A stretch of DNA of 24,188 bases from NCBI GenBank assembly GCA_001953115.1, contig LSSL01007737.1:1-24188 (forward strand), in the 5' to 3' direction. Under the pieces are notes generated by a model. It was not told the DNA's origin. It saw nothing but the letters and a program-made list of their open reading frames with translations, and searched no databases. This DNA comes from Smittium mucronatum. Lineage: Eukaryota; Kickxellomycota; Harpellomycetes; Harpellales; Legeriomycetaceae. The translations under genes and the position numbers were made by a program. This document shows positions 14,202-24,052 of the stretch, one piece after another; position 1 is the stretch's first letter, and every line of letters starts with the position of its first letter.

Positions 14202-14460
14202 GACACAACATGGGTGATACTATCCGGATCCCAAAAGAGCTCAGCGTCATGGAATCTAATCGAATCGAATATAGGATAAAATTCACATCAAATATGATAA
14301 ACTCCTGGTAGCACTTATGTTCTAAGGCTCAATAATTTTCAGTTCTCACGGTGTTATTTTACTCGTACAACTCTACCACAATAGCGCGTAAGGGACTTTG
14401 GAGAAGAAAAATTCCCTGAACTACTTAAGACAGTAGAAAAAATCATTAAAAACCCCCGAA
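14202..14460 (+). pseudogene. DIRS-type RNase H relic
   Basis: This is the RNase H domain that follows reverse transcriptase in DIRS pol; in a live element it would remove the RNA strand during cDNA synthesis. The segment at 14202-14276 reads DTTWVILSGSQKSSASWNLI, resembling the DAS-GWGA...G-WS start of the domain. After a frame change, 14297-14329 (INSW, stop, HLCSKA) resembles the HINYLELLA-ALKAF helix. In that same frame 14351-14386 reads VLFYSYNSTTIA, matching the conserved RLDNTTAIAYIN box with the aspartate replaced by tyrosine. At least two frame changes and several stops make it non-functional. The C-terminal part, where ADxLSR is expected, could not be identified with certainty around 14.53-14.66 kb. 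Confidence 0.65.
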
Positions 14461-14759
14461 AAAAAATCTAAGTCTCCATGCTGAACATTTTTCATATGTA
14501 CTCAATCTGTAAGATGTACCAAACATACTATGGCTATACAAACCAAATTATCTCTATCAAAGTAGAAAATAAAAACATCGAACTTCGTAAATAGTCAACA
14601 CTTTGAGAATCTTTTTATATCAAACTTGAACGAAAGTTAGAATCTTAATTCAAATGGTTCTCGGACAAGGATGTGCTGTTTTATATCTCACTGGTGTGAA
14701 ATTGGTCAGAATTCAACAGCCCTTACAGCTGTAGAACATGAAATTCGTTCTTTTAATTA

Positions 14760-14858
14760 TTTCATCTAACCTGTATAGTTCGTAAAAATATCAAATCGGT
14801 GATTCCAATTTGGAAATCAGTCATCTGTTTTTTTGGACTGTGGCTCTGTTGGTTTCTC
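14760..14858 (+). pseudogene. DIRS pol linker region relic (between RNase H and recombinase)
   Basis: The frame at 14799-14858 reads VIPIWKSVICFFGLWLCWFL. In DIRS-type pol proteins the segment between RNase H and the recombinase contains a conserved hydrophobic-tryptophan pattern, roughly P-W-SQ-WFP-LL, preceded by a lysine-rich helix. The match in order and spacing supports the neighbouring calls. This segment alone would not be diagnostic, and no catalytic role is known to me for it. Confidence 0.5.
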
Positions 14859-15052
14859 AGATAATAAATCTGCAGATAAAAGTAGTCATATCTGATCTAA
14901 AAATTCAAAAATATCATCTCTAGGAAAAAAAAGCATTTAAGCTTATTTATTGTATTATCTGCTAGTTTTCCTTGAAGCTCGGTTATTCTTAAACTATGCC
15001 TTTGATTTAATATTTTCGATAAACGCATATAAGAAGCCTTCCCATGTATAAT

Positions 15053-15880
15053 TCTGTCAAGAAACTTCTTTTAGATTTGTTAAAATCGAAAGAAATAACC
15101 GGTAAATTTAATGTATCACAGATAATAAACTATCTACATAAAACAATCCACAGTTGAGAAGTTGGAAGCTTTTGTTGCTATGAAATAAAATTAAAATCCA
15201 GTTATATTGGCTGAAAATCACATTGGGCTGTCAAATAATCCAAAATTTTCTGAGATCACAAGGAAGATGTAAGGTAGTTATATTAGATATTTTTTTGGGT
15301 TTAATATAGACATCATTCATTTCCTGGACCTTTTTAGCTAATGGGGTTCCTATTACAACGTATCTATCAAGAAACTTATGCTATTTAATGCTGGATTTAT
15401 CAACAATAAAAATTTCTTAGAGCCAGAAATATTTAAATATTTGACGATGGGTGCAATGAAATAGTCACAGGCATACTCGCCTAGTCACAGTGGCAGCAAA
15501 GAATAAATTGTGTTCTTAAGATTGAAAATATATATCTGATAATTTCCAGCACATATATTATTTTATGATCTGTAGCAACCTAATCCGTTTGAAAGGAAAA
15601 GTTTTAATCCTATATTTTTCCGTCCCATCATGTTAATAATAAAAAAGGATTTTTAATACATTATTGATATTTATGATATTTAGATAACGCCATAAGTATC
15701 TAGCCAATCTCTACATATTTGATCGAGATTTGACCTAATAAATTGCGTCACAGGCTAACAAACACTGAATAGTAAAGCTATTAGTTTAAAATGAACACTA
15801 ATTATGAGTTATCTGCAGATAAAATGGCTTATCGGGAATTTTGTTCAAATAATTTCATCTTCAATACCGATTATTCGCTC
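15053..15880 (+). pseudogene. DIRS-type tyrosine recombinase relic
   Basis: The recombinase would insert the circular cDNA of the element without target-site duplication. The N-terminal helical domain is readable at 15053-15154 (SVKKLLLDLLKSKEI, then KFNVSQIINYLHKTI), matching the family's W--W-----DP----V-NFL pattern. A second frame holds from 15198 to 15536 with only four stops in 113 codons (TAA 15270, TAA 15339, TAG 15462, TAA 15504). It gives IGLSNNPKFSEITRKM, then NIDIIHFLDLF, VSIKKLMLFNAGF and YSPSHSGSKE. These correspond to the HPxVSRFLKG, WDVxxVLxFL, LSLKxLTLKLxxLLAL and KTSRPG regions. Near 15823-15858 NGLSGILFK followed by a stop and FH resembles the C-terminal NWSSxSTFxKFYH segment with the catalytic tyrosine. 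The first catalytic arginine and the HxxR box are not recognisable. It is clearly dead. Confidence 0.68.
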
Positions 15881-17052
15881 AAAAGAAGTTCTTTGAATAA
15901 CTTGACTGAGTAAATATTTAATTTTTAGTGAAAATATTTATTCTCTCAAAATTATAATTTTAGAATTGATCTCGTTCTTTAGAGAAATTATTATTGATAT
16001 TAATCGAAGGGAAGTGGTAAAATTAGTTTCACCCACCATCTCGGTTTATGTTTACTGAAAGATGGTGAGGATAATACAATAGTGTACTTTACACGTCATT
16101 TATGCAAAAAAGTGTTTTTTCATTTTATTTTCATGTTTTTGTTAGTTTTTAATTTCCTGTTTAGTTTTATACAGTGAGATGGAAAAATTTAAGGCTTCTT
16201 CTATATTCGTGTAATAATGATACATTTTAGCTCTAAACAGCTCGAATAATTCCAAAAATATTGAGAATTTACAGAAGTAGGAGATCTCAGATGCTTTCAA
16301 TGTTTTAAACTAAGAAAAAAACGTATTATTTACTCATTTTTACAAATAAATATGTGAAATATCAGAATTTTCATACAAACACTCTGCTTTTTTCGAATTT
16401 AAATTTTACCCAATTATCTCTGAAATAAATATCAGTCCAATCTCATTTTAATCTGAATGAATTCCTTAGCCAAGTTTTTTTTTCATTAGTGGATATTTTT
16501 ATAAATTAAACCATTAGCAATTAGAAAAGAGTAGATTAAAATATTAAATGTATGGAGTTTTAATATTGAGCATCAGCAAAAGCATGCGACTAAGTGATAA
16601 GGATTAAAAAATATTAAAATTATTGTATTTTTTTAATTTAGAATTGATCATATTTCGCAAAAATTGAGATATGAGGAAAGAGTGAATACAGTTTTTTTAT
16701 GGGATTAGTTCTTGAATATCGAATTTCACTATAAAAATCTACGGATAGAACAAAAAAAATAATTCTAAGTTGATTTTTACTCCTTTAAATGTGTTATAAA
16801 TTCATATTAACCTACGAAATAAAATCAAAGATTTAGATAAATATAATAGATAACTTTGAAAAAAAATTGCACACCGAAGAGTGTATCTCACTTAACTATT
16901 TATCATCATCAGAAAGAAAGAAAAATGCTTAAGAATTCGAATTTCTTAATCTATTATAATCTCTCAATAAAATTTATAATAATCGAATTTTTTATTTTTA
17001 CGGGAAATTTATTTTAAAGTTAATAGAAAGTCTTAAAAACCAATTTAAAAAA
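15881..17052. other. AT-rich flank to the right of the DIRS-like element
   Basis: No gene is visible. Composition falls back toward the AT-rich background after about 16.1 kb. The first 200 bases still have moderate G+C and probably include the element's non-coding 3' end. They contain one inverted repeat, listed separately. Frames are short and carry no motif. Confidence 0.6.
16034..16067. repeat. Inverted repeat just beyond the recombinase relic
   Basis: CACCATCT (16034-16041) and AGATGGTG (16060-16067) are perfect reverse complements with an 18-base spacer. They sit about 180 bp after the last recognisable recombinase residues, in the zone where composition returns to AT-rich. DIRS-type elements have structured termini, so this could be part of the original 3' end or a transcript terminator hairpin. 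Nothing else confirms it. Confidence 0.4.
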
Positions 17053-17102
17053 TTTAAAAAAAGTGAAAATTTTTTAAAAAAAGTGAAAATTTTTTAAAAA
17101 AA
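17053..17102. repeat. 20-bp tandem duplication
   Basis: The 20-base unit AAGTGAAAATTTTTTAAAAA occurs exactly twice, at 17061-17080 and 17081-17100. Identity between the copies extends slightly both ways (17053-17102). It directly abuts the GC-richer island to the right. Perfect identity points to a recent local duplication, for example by slippage or as part of an insertion junction. Confidence 0.8.
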
Positions 17103-17324
17103 TTTCATCCAACTCCCCTCTATCGCTGTAACAGCTCCATACCTTGAGGGCATTGGTTCAAGGAATCCAAATATCTGTGAGGGGGATATATCCGACTCAA
17201 CGGGGTTTTTATAATATAAGATAAAAAGGTGAAATGGAAAATTATTAACAAAAGAAATTACATTTGAAACGGATAGAAATAAAATTTTAAAATAATTAAA
17301 GAAAAAAACTGTTATTGTATAAAA
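17097..17324 (-). pseudogene. Unrecognised protein fragment in a GC-richer island
   Basis: I do not recognise this protein. About 100 bases (17106-17205) have close to half G+C inside 80% A+T DNA. On the minus strand the frame is open for 76 codons, with its bounding stops on the plus strand at 17325-17327 (upstream) and 17094-17096 (downstream). The island itself reads as ordinary mixed-composition protein: NPVESDISPSQIFGFL then EPMPSRYGAVTAIEGSWMK, with Pro, Gly, Ser, Arg, Trp and acidic residues instead of the Phe/Ile/Lys strings of chance frames here. The 5' half of the open frame (17206-17324) is only A-rich and open by composition. There is no good start codon. The likeliest explanation is a small surviving fragment of a transposon or gene. 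Plus-strand frames across the island contain stops. Confidence 0.4.
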
Positions 17325-20300
17325 TTAAGGTCATAAAACGAGTTTTTATTATTTTTTTGCATCAATTACATCTATAATCAAAAGTTTATATCGAAAAAAA
17401 ATATGTGTGGATGTCACTTACATTTTATCAATATGGGATATCTATTATTTTGGTTGAGTATTCGGATATATATCAATTTTTTTGTCACTAGATTATAATA
17501 TTTTAAAGTTGAAATGAAGATATTTACACTTTTATTTTAAATAAACTTAATCTCAAATTTATGGATAGCTGCTGTAAACTCTCTTCAATAGTCATAATAA
17601 CTAATAATGTACAATATATCACTAATTTTGTGGGAAAAAAATTCTTGGATTCAATAGTAAAAATCCGATATTATCACATTTTTATATTTATTGAAAGTTT
17701 ATTCGACAAATGCTAAGCCATTTTGGGACAACTTATAATTATTTTTAGCTTTATGAAAATATTTAAATATATAAGATATTTAAAGAGCTAAATTTTATTT
17801 ACTGGAAAGTGGAAGGATAAAAGAAAGTCTTGTTTAGATTTATCCCATGTAATAAAAAATACATCAAAAATAAAAAGAATTTTTTCGAAGGAGCATATGA
17901 ATTCTCTTCAAATACAAAAAAAAATTTACAGATTTTTAGCACTACAATCAAAAAGAAATACTCATTTTACAAAATGTAAAATATAAACCGATTTTTAGAA
18001 ATAATTAGATATATTTTTTGATGGCACAGTTAACCTTAATACTAAAACCACTATATATTTCTACAAGCTTAATAAAACTGTGATATAAGGTTTATTTCGA
18101 ATTTTTATATCACTATATTTCTCATTTATTATAGTAGTTTTGAAAAAATGGAATGTATTTGGACGCGAAAAAGGCTGTTGAATTTGAATTTATGACTTTC
18201 AATATGATGAATCTGTATTTGAACAATGTAATAGTAATTTTCATCAACAGAACATTCGCTTTTTTTATATCTATATCATACCTGAAACATTCAGAGTTAT
18301 GGAAAAAAAATTTTAATTTATAAAAAATACTAACTCATACTAACAGGCTCCATGTGATAAGCAAAAATTTAAAATTTAAAAAAAATATAAAAAGTAAACT
18401 CGGAAGACAAAGAGATGATAAATGGGTATTTCATAATTCCGTGATTTATATTATTATTTTAAAAAAATCTATGCTCATCATGGAAACAACTATATATCTA
18501 AATAATTTTATGAGTTGAATATAATAAGCTTAAAATATAAATCTGTATTTTTTTGCCCTATTTTATGATGTTTTAATATAATTAGATGCTTATTTATTTC
18601 ATTTTTTAGTTTTCAAATTGAAAAACGACTATTTTCGATTAAATTAGCAAAAATAAAGAGCAAAATATTACGAAAAACAGAGTGAAATACGAACTAATTG
18701 TTTAATTATATATTATTTAATTAAAAATTTTCTTAAAAATAATTTTTTTATTGAACCATCATACAAAAATAGTTATTTTAACTCTTTACTTTATTTAGAT
18801 GTATTAATAGACTTTTAACCTTTATATAAAAAAATTGTACAAATTTGTAATATTATTGTTACACAGCTAAAAAAATTATGGCTTGTATTCATTAGTTTTT
18901 TAAAATGTCTTTTTTTTTGGACATAATTTTATTCTCTGATGAAAATTGAAGAAAAAAAATAAAAAAATTTAATTTTCTGATTGTATTAATTAGATGAAAC
19001 TATAAAATTGTGCAAAATACTGTAATAGAACGTATATGTACGAAATTCCGTTCGATTTGGGGAAATTTAAAATAATTTTTTGTAAATTTGCAGAGAAATT
19101 ATCTAAGTCCTATAAAAAAATATATGATACAATGAAAAAAAAACAGTGGGAAATAATAACCGTTAATGCGATAAATTCATGGTTTTGTTACAAGATATGG
19201 CTTTATAAGGTGCTAAAAATTTTGAATAAAAGAATTTTTGCTGGTATTTTTTGAATAAGTAAATGGGATTAAAAATCTTAAAATATCTTTATTGATCAGA
19301 AAATCTTACATATATTAACGATGATGATTTCAGAGAATTTCAGGGAAAAAAATTCTAATGAGCTCCGTGAATTGATTTTACTATGTAAATTTTCAAAAAA
19401 AGAACTGAAATTCTGTTGGGTCCAAAGAATTAAAATTACTATAATATTGTTTAATAATCCTAAAAAATACCTCTTTAGAAGCTTTGAGCGAAATCAAAAA
19501 AATGTTATAAATACTTTATAGTTGAAAATAAGAATATAAAGAAATTATTTTTTAAAAAATAGTACATTTATAGCATAAGCAAAACTCTCAGCCAAAAAAT
19601 TTTAAAGTTTTTTTTAAATTACACTGATATCCATGAGTAAAAATCAAAAAAAATATTTCTATACAATAATTTCAGACAAAATAAATCAAACGCTCATTCA
19701 ATAAATATAACGAAAATTTGAGGGCTAGATATACTATTCCTGATAAACAAAATTATCTGGTTTTAATATATATGTAGATTTATGATGGAAAACCAAATTT
19801 AAATTATTTAATACTCAAAAACCATAAATAAAATTTTTATTTAAAATTACCATTATTGTAGCTTAAATTTAAAACAAGGTTCAGCTAAAATATGAGTTAT
19901 CTGCCAAAAAAAACTGTATTAAAAAGATTGCTAAAAATCACAAATTATAAAAAAAATAAATAAGATCATCATTCTTTTTATTTATCTTTATTATACAGCT
20001 TTATGAAAATATTTTTCCGAGGATTTTTTTTTACGTATAACTTTAACTAACCATACTATTGATCAATATGACACTTAAATATAAAAAATAATACACCAGA
20101 AATATTTTTTGTATAAAAATATATTTGTGTTTTCCATAAAAAACGGGCTTATTTAAACCAAAGGCCAATAATATCATTGAAATATTTTATAGTAAGTTGA
20201 TTTGCCAGTTTATTTTATTCTAATCAAAAAATTATATTCATAAAAAGAAATATTTGAAAAATAAAGTAGTCTGCAAATTAAATATGATTTTTGCATAAAA

Positions 20301-21921
20301 AAGGTTAAAATTACTCTGTTTAACTATATGATTCGAGAAAATAAAAAAATTGTAAATTCGATTAATATTTGACTATTGATAACTGCTTTTATGAAAAAAA
20401 AAGGTTTTTAAGGTAAAAAACATGTCCTAGTACCTTCTGCTATGATTACAAGAATTTTTAAAACATGAAAGTTTGATCTTTATTATTTATTATTTAATCA
20501 TATTTTAGATATTAATCATTACTGTTTTCAAAGCTGAAAATCCTCTGTTATTATTATATGGGATAATCTTAATGAAGAGGGCATTTTGTAGTGTAAATTT
20601 TTTCAAAAAAAATTTCAAACCATTATTTTTTACCCAATAAAAGTCAAAAAATATAGATATATATATAATTAAGCTGCGCTAAACACCATGCAAACACCTG
20701 ATTAGGATATTAGAAATACTAAAATGTCTCTTTTTTTCAATAGAAATGACCAATTAAGTTTTGAAAATTCATTGGGCAGGTTTAATGGATGTATTAGCCA
20801 GTAAAAAGTGACATAAAACAAAATTCGCTCCCAATTAAGAATATCTCATATTTATAGTCAGTTTTCTTAAAACCTAAATAAATTTTAAACTATAAATAAT
20901 TATGGGAAATAGTTTAGTTTTTTTCCTTGAAATTTCTATTTCTATCAGTGAAAATGAAATCAAAAAATAATTTTGGATTGTTATTTTTATTTTCTATTCT
21001 CCAAATTCATTAAAAATTTCTATGTTAAAAATCCGGGAGCTTCCCTTTTTTTAGACATAAAATTCTGGATACAATAAACTTATATAAAAAAATATATTTC
21101 CCATAATCAAAGGATTCGATTGAATTATTTATATATTTGAAATCAGTACTTACAAAAAAAAAAAAATTAATTGTGCTCGATTAAAAGTATTAATCTCATT
21201 ATGTCTCAAGTGGGGTTATAATAAATTTTAAAATACTTGTTGGTTAATAAAATATAATTTCCTAAAAAATCAATTAAAATTATACTTAAATAGTGATTTT
21301 CTAGTAATATTTATATTATAATATTTAAATTGGTTATATTTGTCTCCTTTAAAACTTTATTTTTTCCAAGACGGAAAATGCTTGTAGGAAATCTTCAAAA
21401 TTTTGAACATTTTAAAAAATGTGTTTTAAATTATTACAGAAGGTAAAGCTTACTACATAAAGATGGACCAAATTTTATTTATAGGAGTTTGGTTTCATGT
21501 GTTTGATGATCAATTCAAAACTAATAATGACCCGGATTTTTATCCCACTGTCTGTCTAAATCTTAATAAAGCTTTTTTTCTTAATTTAATATAGTTTCCT
21601 TATATTCACATATGCGTAAAGCAAGGTAAAATCAACCATATGAATTTTTAAAAGGATATATTGAATTAATTACCACTATTCAATGTTTAAGGTATTTGTT
21701 TCGATATAATTTAAAGAGGTTTATAAACCTTATGTGTAGCCGAAGCAGTCATATACACGAATAAAAACCCAATTTACTTTAATTAAAATTATATTTTAAG
21801 AAATATCCAATCCTACATAGAATTTCACAATAACCATATTTCTTCAAACTCGATTAAGATAAAATTTGCTTATGTTTTAGCATTGGTTTTTTAAGATTAA
21901 TAATATAACCACGACAAGTAA
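17325..21921. other. AT-rich DNA without a recognisable gene
   Basis: No supported gene lies here. The two consecutive plus-strand ATG frames at 19036-19254 and 19321-19521 (72 and 66 codons) are Lys/Ile/Phe-rich, lack motifs and fit chance expectation, though their tandem arrangement is mildly curious. A plus-strand frame at 18089-18316 is open for 75 codons apart from two TGA codons and has less biased composition; it is discussed as a finding. A short coding-like run also occurs at about 20675-20808. None of these can be assigned. Confidence 0.6.
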
Positions 21922-22413
21922 ATTAATATTGGTGTGAAACTGGTAGACTTGAATCATTCTTCATTTGAGCACCGCATCAGTTAAGGAAAGCCCAAAACCT
22001 TATTCTGTAAAAAGAGTTATGAAGAGATATCCATAATATGGTTTTTTACTTCCTTGACAAAAATTTTGGAGGAAAAAACGTTATCAACAGCCAAACTGAT
22101 ACTGAGAAAACCATTATTTCTTTGCCTGCATCCATTTTTTTATTTATTACCTTCAAATATCCATCTTTTGCGAATAATTATCTGAAATGATTTGGTTTTC
22201 CGAGTATAAAATATAAAGCTGTTATATGGGTTCTATAATTTTTCTTTTCGGCATGTAAAAAAATATTTTTATAAATTTTGATCTGATTTTTTGTCTATAA
22301 GGTTTTACGGACCTTATTTCCAGATCATAAATCAATTGATATGCATTTGGGGTAAAACACGAGTATTTTTTTTTAATAGAGCTCAACTTAAAGATTATAG
22401 AGTGATAAAAACA
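21922..22413 (+). pseudogene. Probable second tyrosine recombinase relic
   Basis: A single plus-strand frame persists for 164 codons with only four stops (TAA 21982, TGA 22183, TAA 22207, TGA 22279) before a TAG at 22414. In this AT-rich sequence over a dozen would be expected. The 66 codons at 21985-22182 are uninterrupted. They contain SYEEISIIWFFTSL, TLSTAKLILRKPLFLCLHP and LLPSNIHLLRI. This resembles the tyrosine-recombinase pattern WDxxxVLxFLxSL ... LSLKxLTxKTxFLLAL-T-RPSDIxRI, with the catalytic arginine position reading leucine. At 22357-22413 KTRVFFFNRAQLKDYRVIKT resembles the LFVSxNxPxKxVSxxTIxxW segment before the HxxR box. No C-terminal catalytic motif is secure. It could belong to a second DIRS-type element or to a Crypton; the reverse transcriptase needed to decide is not visible upstream. 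Confidence 0.5.
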
Positions 22414-22416
22414 TAG

Positions 22417-23090
22417 ACTGCAACAAAAAAAAAAGTTATCTTCGTGGTTTGTTGAATAATCATCCTCATTATTTTATTATAAACAGTTAAAAATATCCGA
22501 GATTTTTTTTTAAACGAGAGAAATTACAGCTGAAAGACCGAAAAATCATTATAAGGACTCACCTTTCCACTGAAGAAAAATTTTAAAGAAAAATTGAACC
22601 CCTTTAAAAATTATATACTATTAACATATTAGATATATTTATGGAGAAAGATGAAATCGAAAATTCTTGAAATTATTTAAACTTTAAACTTGCATAAAAT
22701 AAAGTAAGGAATAAACTATAGTATATATATTCGATGTTTTATCTGATAAAAAGTAATGATTTAAAGTATTTTTGGACTTATAAAGTGAATTTATGCAAAT
22801 TTTGATCAAAAATTCCCCAAAAATTATCCTTCATTCTAATGAACCTTATTGGCACAAAAAATAGAAAATTTTTATTACAATTGTATGTCAGCTAATTCTT
22901 ATTAAAAAAAGCTTACCAAATAGATGTTACATGGAAGAGATTATAAAAAATCAGAATATTGGCCTAAATGGGACATATATTAGTAGTTTTACGATTTAAC
23001 AAGTTTATTTAAGAGAAAACATACTTTTTTATCCAAGGTAAAAGAGCTATGATAAAAGGATAAAACAGACAATTTTTATGTGGCATGATT
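22417..23090. other. AT-rich DNA after the recombinase relic
   Basis: No gene is recognised. The frame of the upstream relic continues with more stops to about 22.62 kb (pieces such as KNIRDFFLNERNYS and GLTFPLKKNFKEK) and might include a worn C-terminus of the recombinase, but no catalytic box is identifiable. From 22.62 kb onward I see only AT-rich sequence. Confidence 0.5.
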
Positions 23091-23819
23091 ATAGAAGACA
23101 AAATATCTTAGGAAAGTTTTCAATCCCGTTAAAATAAACTCTGACGCCCCATCCCCCATCTCTAAACTCCAAGAAATTCATGCAGATAAGAAACTACTGA
23201 AACTTTAAAAATTGGCGATATAGTACTCATTGTGTTTTATCTGAAAATATAGATCCTTTAAATGTCTTTTTCAATTAATCTCATAATTCTAAGGTGGCTC
23301 CTGGAGCTAGAAAATATCCATGAGCTAAAAAAAAAATATTCTGATTGAAAATAAAGCTGGACGAATCACCGATATTGAACCATCTATTTTTGAAAATATC
23401 AAACTGAATACTGGAATGAAAAATTGATTTTTCCTAGATCCTAGTGCCGAATTTTTTTTTTAGGTTCCACTTGAAACGGATGAGAGATATTTTGAGGATA
23501 CCAATTCTAGTCATAGTTTTGCTATCAGTTAGTTTTCTTGATTTAATTCGACCTCAAAGTGTTTAAAAGATCTACTACATTTTCAGGCTCCATATATTTT
23601 AGTCTTCATGTGCTGATATATTCTGTATAGGTTAGCTAATAAACTGATATGAAATTATGCTAATTGATACAAAATTTCTTAAGATGATTCAAAATATGTA
23701 ATTTGACACAAAATGAATTTCATTGCTTAAATTATGTTACAAATTTCTCTAAATTGATACAATTAATGAATAATATTTTTAACTGGTCAATTCTGAAGTA
23801 AAAAAAAAATCAGAATTAA
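23091..23819. other. Mixed-composition stretch with unassigned coding-like pieces
   Basis: This stretch is somewhat richer in G+C than the bulk of the window. It has short open pieces on both strands and no decisive frame. On the plus strand 23095-23217 is open for 41 codons (NPVKINSDAPSPISKLQEI), and 23462-23530 reads VPLETDERYFEDTNSSHSFA after a stop. On the minus strand the same DNA near 23.1-23.2 kb also reads openly. It may be the worn remainder of the element whose better-preserved part begins at 23820, but the strand and identity remain undecided. Confidence 0.4.
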
Positions 23820-23852
23820 CTACATTTGGATATTGTAGGAAGCTGATTTCCC

Positions 23853-23871
23853 ATACCAGTTAGACTGGTAT
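23853..23871. repeat. Hairpin 1 of the right-edge series
   Basis: ATACCAGT and ACTGGTAT form a perfect 8-bp stem around a three-base loop (TAG). It lies inside the minus-strand coding-like frame near its 3' end, in GC-richer DNA where such a match is unlikely by chance. Confidence 0.7.
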
Positions 23872-23890
23872 AAGTCCTCGCTCCTAAACT

Positions 23891-23921
23891 GTTGTTGTGT
23901 AGCCGAAGGCGAGGCAACGAC
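23891..23921. repeat. Hairpin 2 of the right-edge series
   Basis: GTTGTTG pairs with CAACGAC (one G-T pair). Inside it GCC and GGC pair around GAA, separated from the outer stem by a symmetrical four-by-four internal loop. It lies 19 bases from hairpin 1. Confidence 0.55.
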
Positions 23922-23922
23922 T

Positions 23923-23944
23923 AACATACTATCACTAGTATGTT
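23923..23944. repeat. Hairpin 3 of the right-edge series
   Basis: AACATACTA and TAGTATGTT form a perfect 9-bp stem with a four-base loop (TCAC). It begins directly after hairpin 2, giving a double-hairpin arrangement. Confidence 0.75.
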
Positions 23945-24022
23945 CTTCGCCCTCACCCAGCAGATACTTTAAGTCAGGTATAACTCCCTTACTCCGCCTA
24001 TCTACACTTCACCTATTGCTTC

Positions 24023-24052
24023 CTGTACTGACAACACTAAGTGTTTGTACAG
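24023..24052. repeat. Hairpin 4 of the right-edge series
   Basis: CTGTAC pairs with GTACAG, and inside this AACACT pairs with AGTGTT around a single base, with a small asymmetric internal loop (four bases against one). A weaker stem follows at 24054-24093, where CCC-A-CGGTAGG faces CCTTACCGGGG with bulges. Confidence 0.65.

Larger units (their letters stand above)
12287..15880 (+). mobile_element. Degenerate DIRS-like (tyrosine recombinase) retrotransposon
   Basis: This block has visibly higher G+C (roughly one third) than its flanks. It carries the remains of a DIRS-type polyprotein in the expected order: reverse transcriptase (from about 13.27 kb), RNase H (14.20-14.40 kb), a DIRS-type linker (14.80-14.86 kb) and tyrosine recombinase (15.05-15.86 kb). 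DIRS elements copy through RNA but insert with a tyrosine recombinase instead of a DDE integrase, and lack ordinary LTRs. The reading frame changes repeatedly and stops are frequent, so the element is dead. The boundaries are approximate: they follow the composition change and the last recognisable recombinase residues. I did not find the inverted or split direct terminal repeats of DIRS/PAT/Ngaro elements, so the subgroup is undecided. Confidence 0.75.

Noticed and set aside
11006..16889. Exact 13-mer AAGAGTGTATCTC at 11006-11018 and 16877-16889, with a similar motif near 11445
   Set aside because: In 24 kb of this composition a few dispersed 13-base matches are expected. Flanking sequence is not similar, so it is not a supported repeat pair.
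17140..17175. GGTTCAAGGAATCC resembles a tRNA T-arm/B-box
   Set aside because: The spacing does not fit the B-box, and no acceptor stem, D-arm or anticodon arm can be folded around it.
19036..19521. Two consecutive plus-strand ATG frames (72 and 66 codons) that look like a small gene pair
   Set aside because: About ten frames of this size are expected by chance at this composition. Both are Lys/Ile/Phe-rich with no recognisable domain, and there is no supporting promoter or conserved motif.
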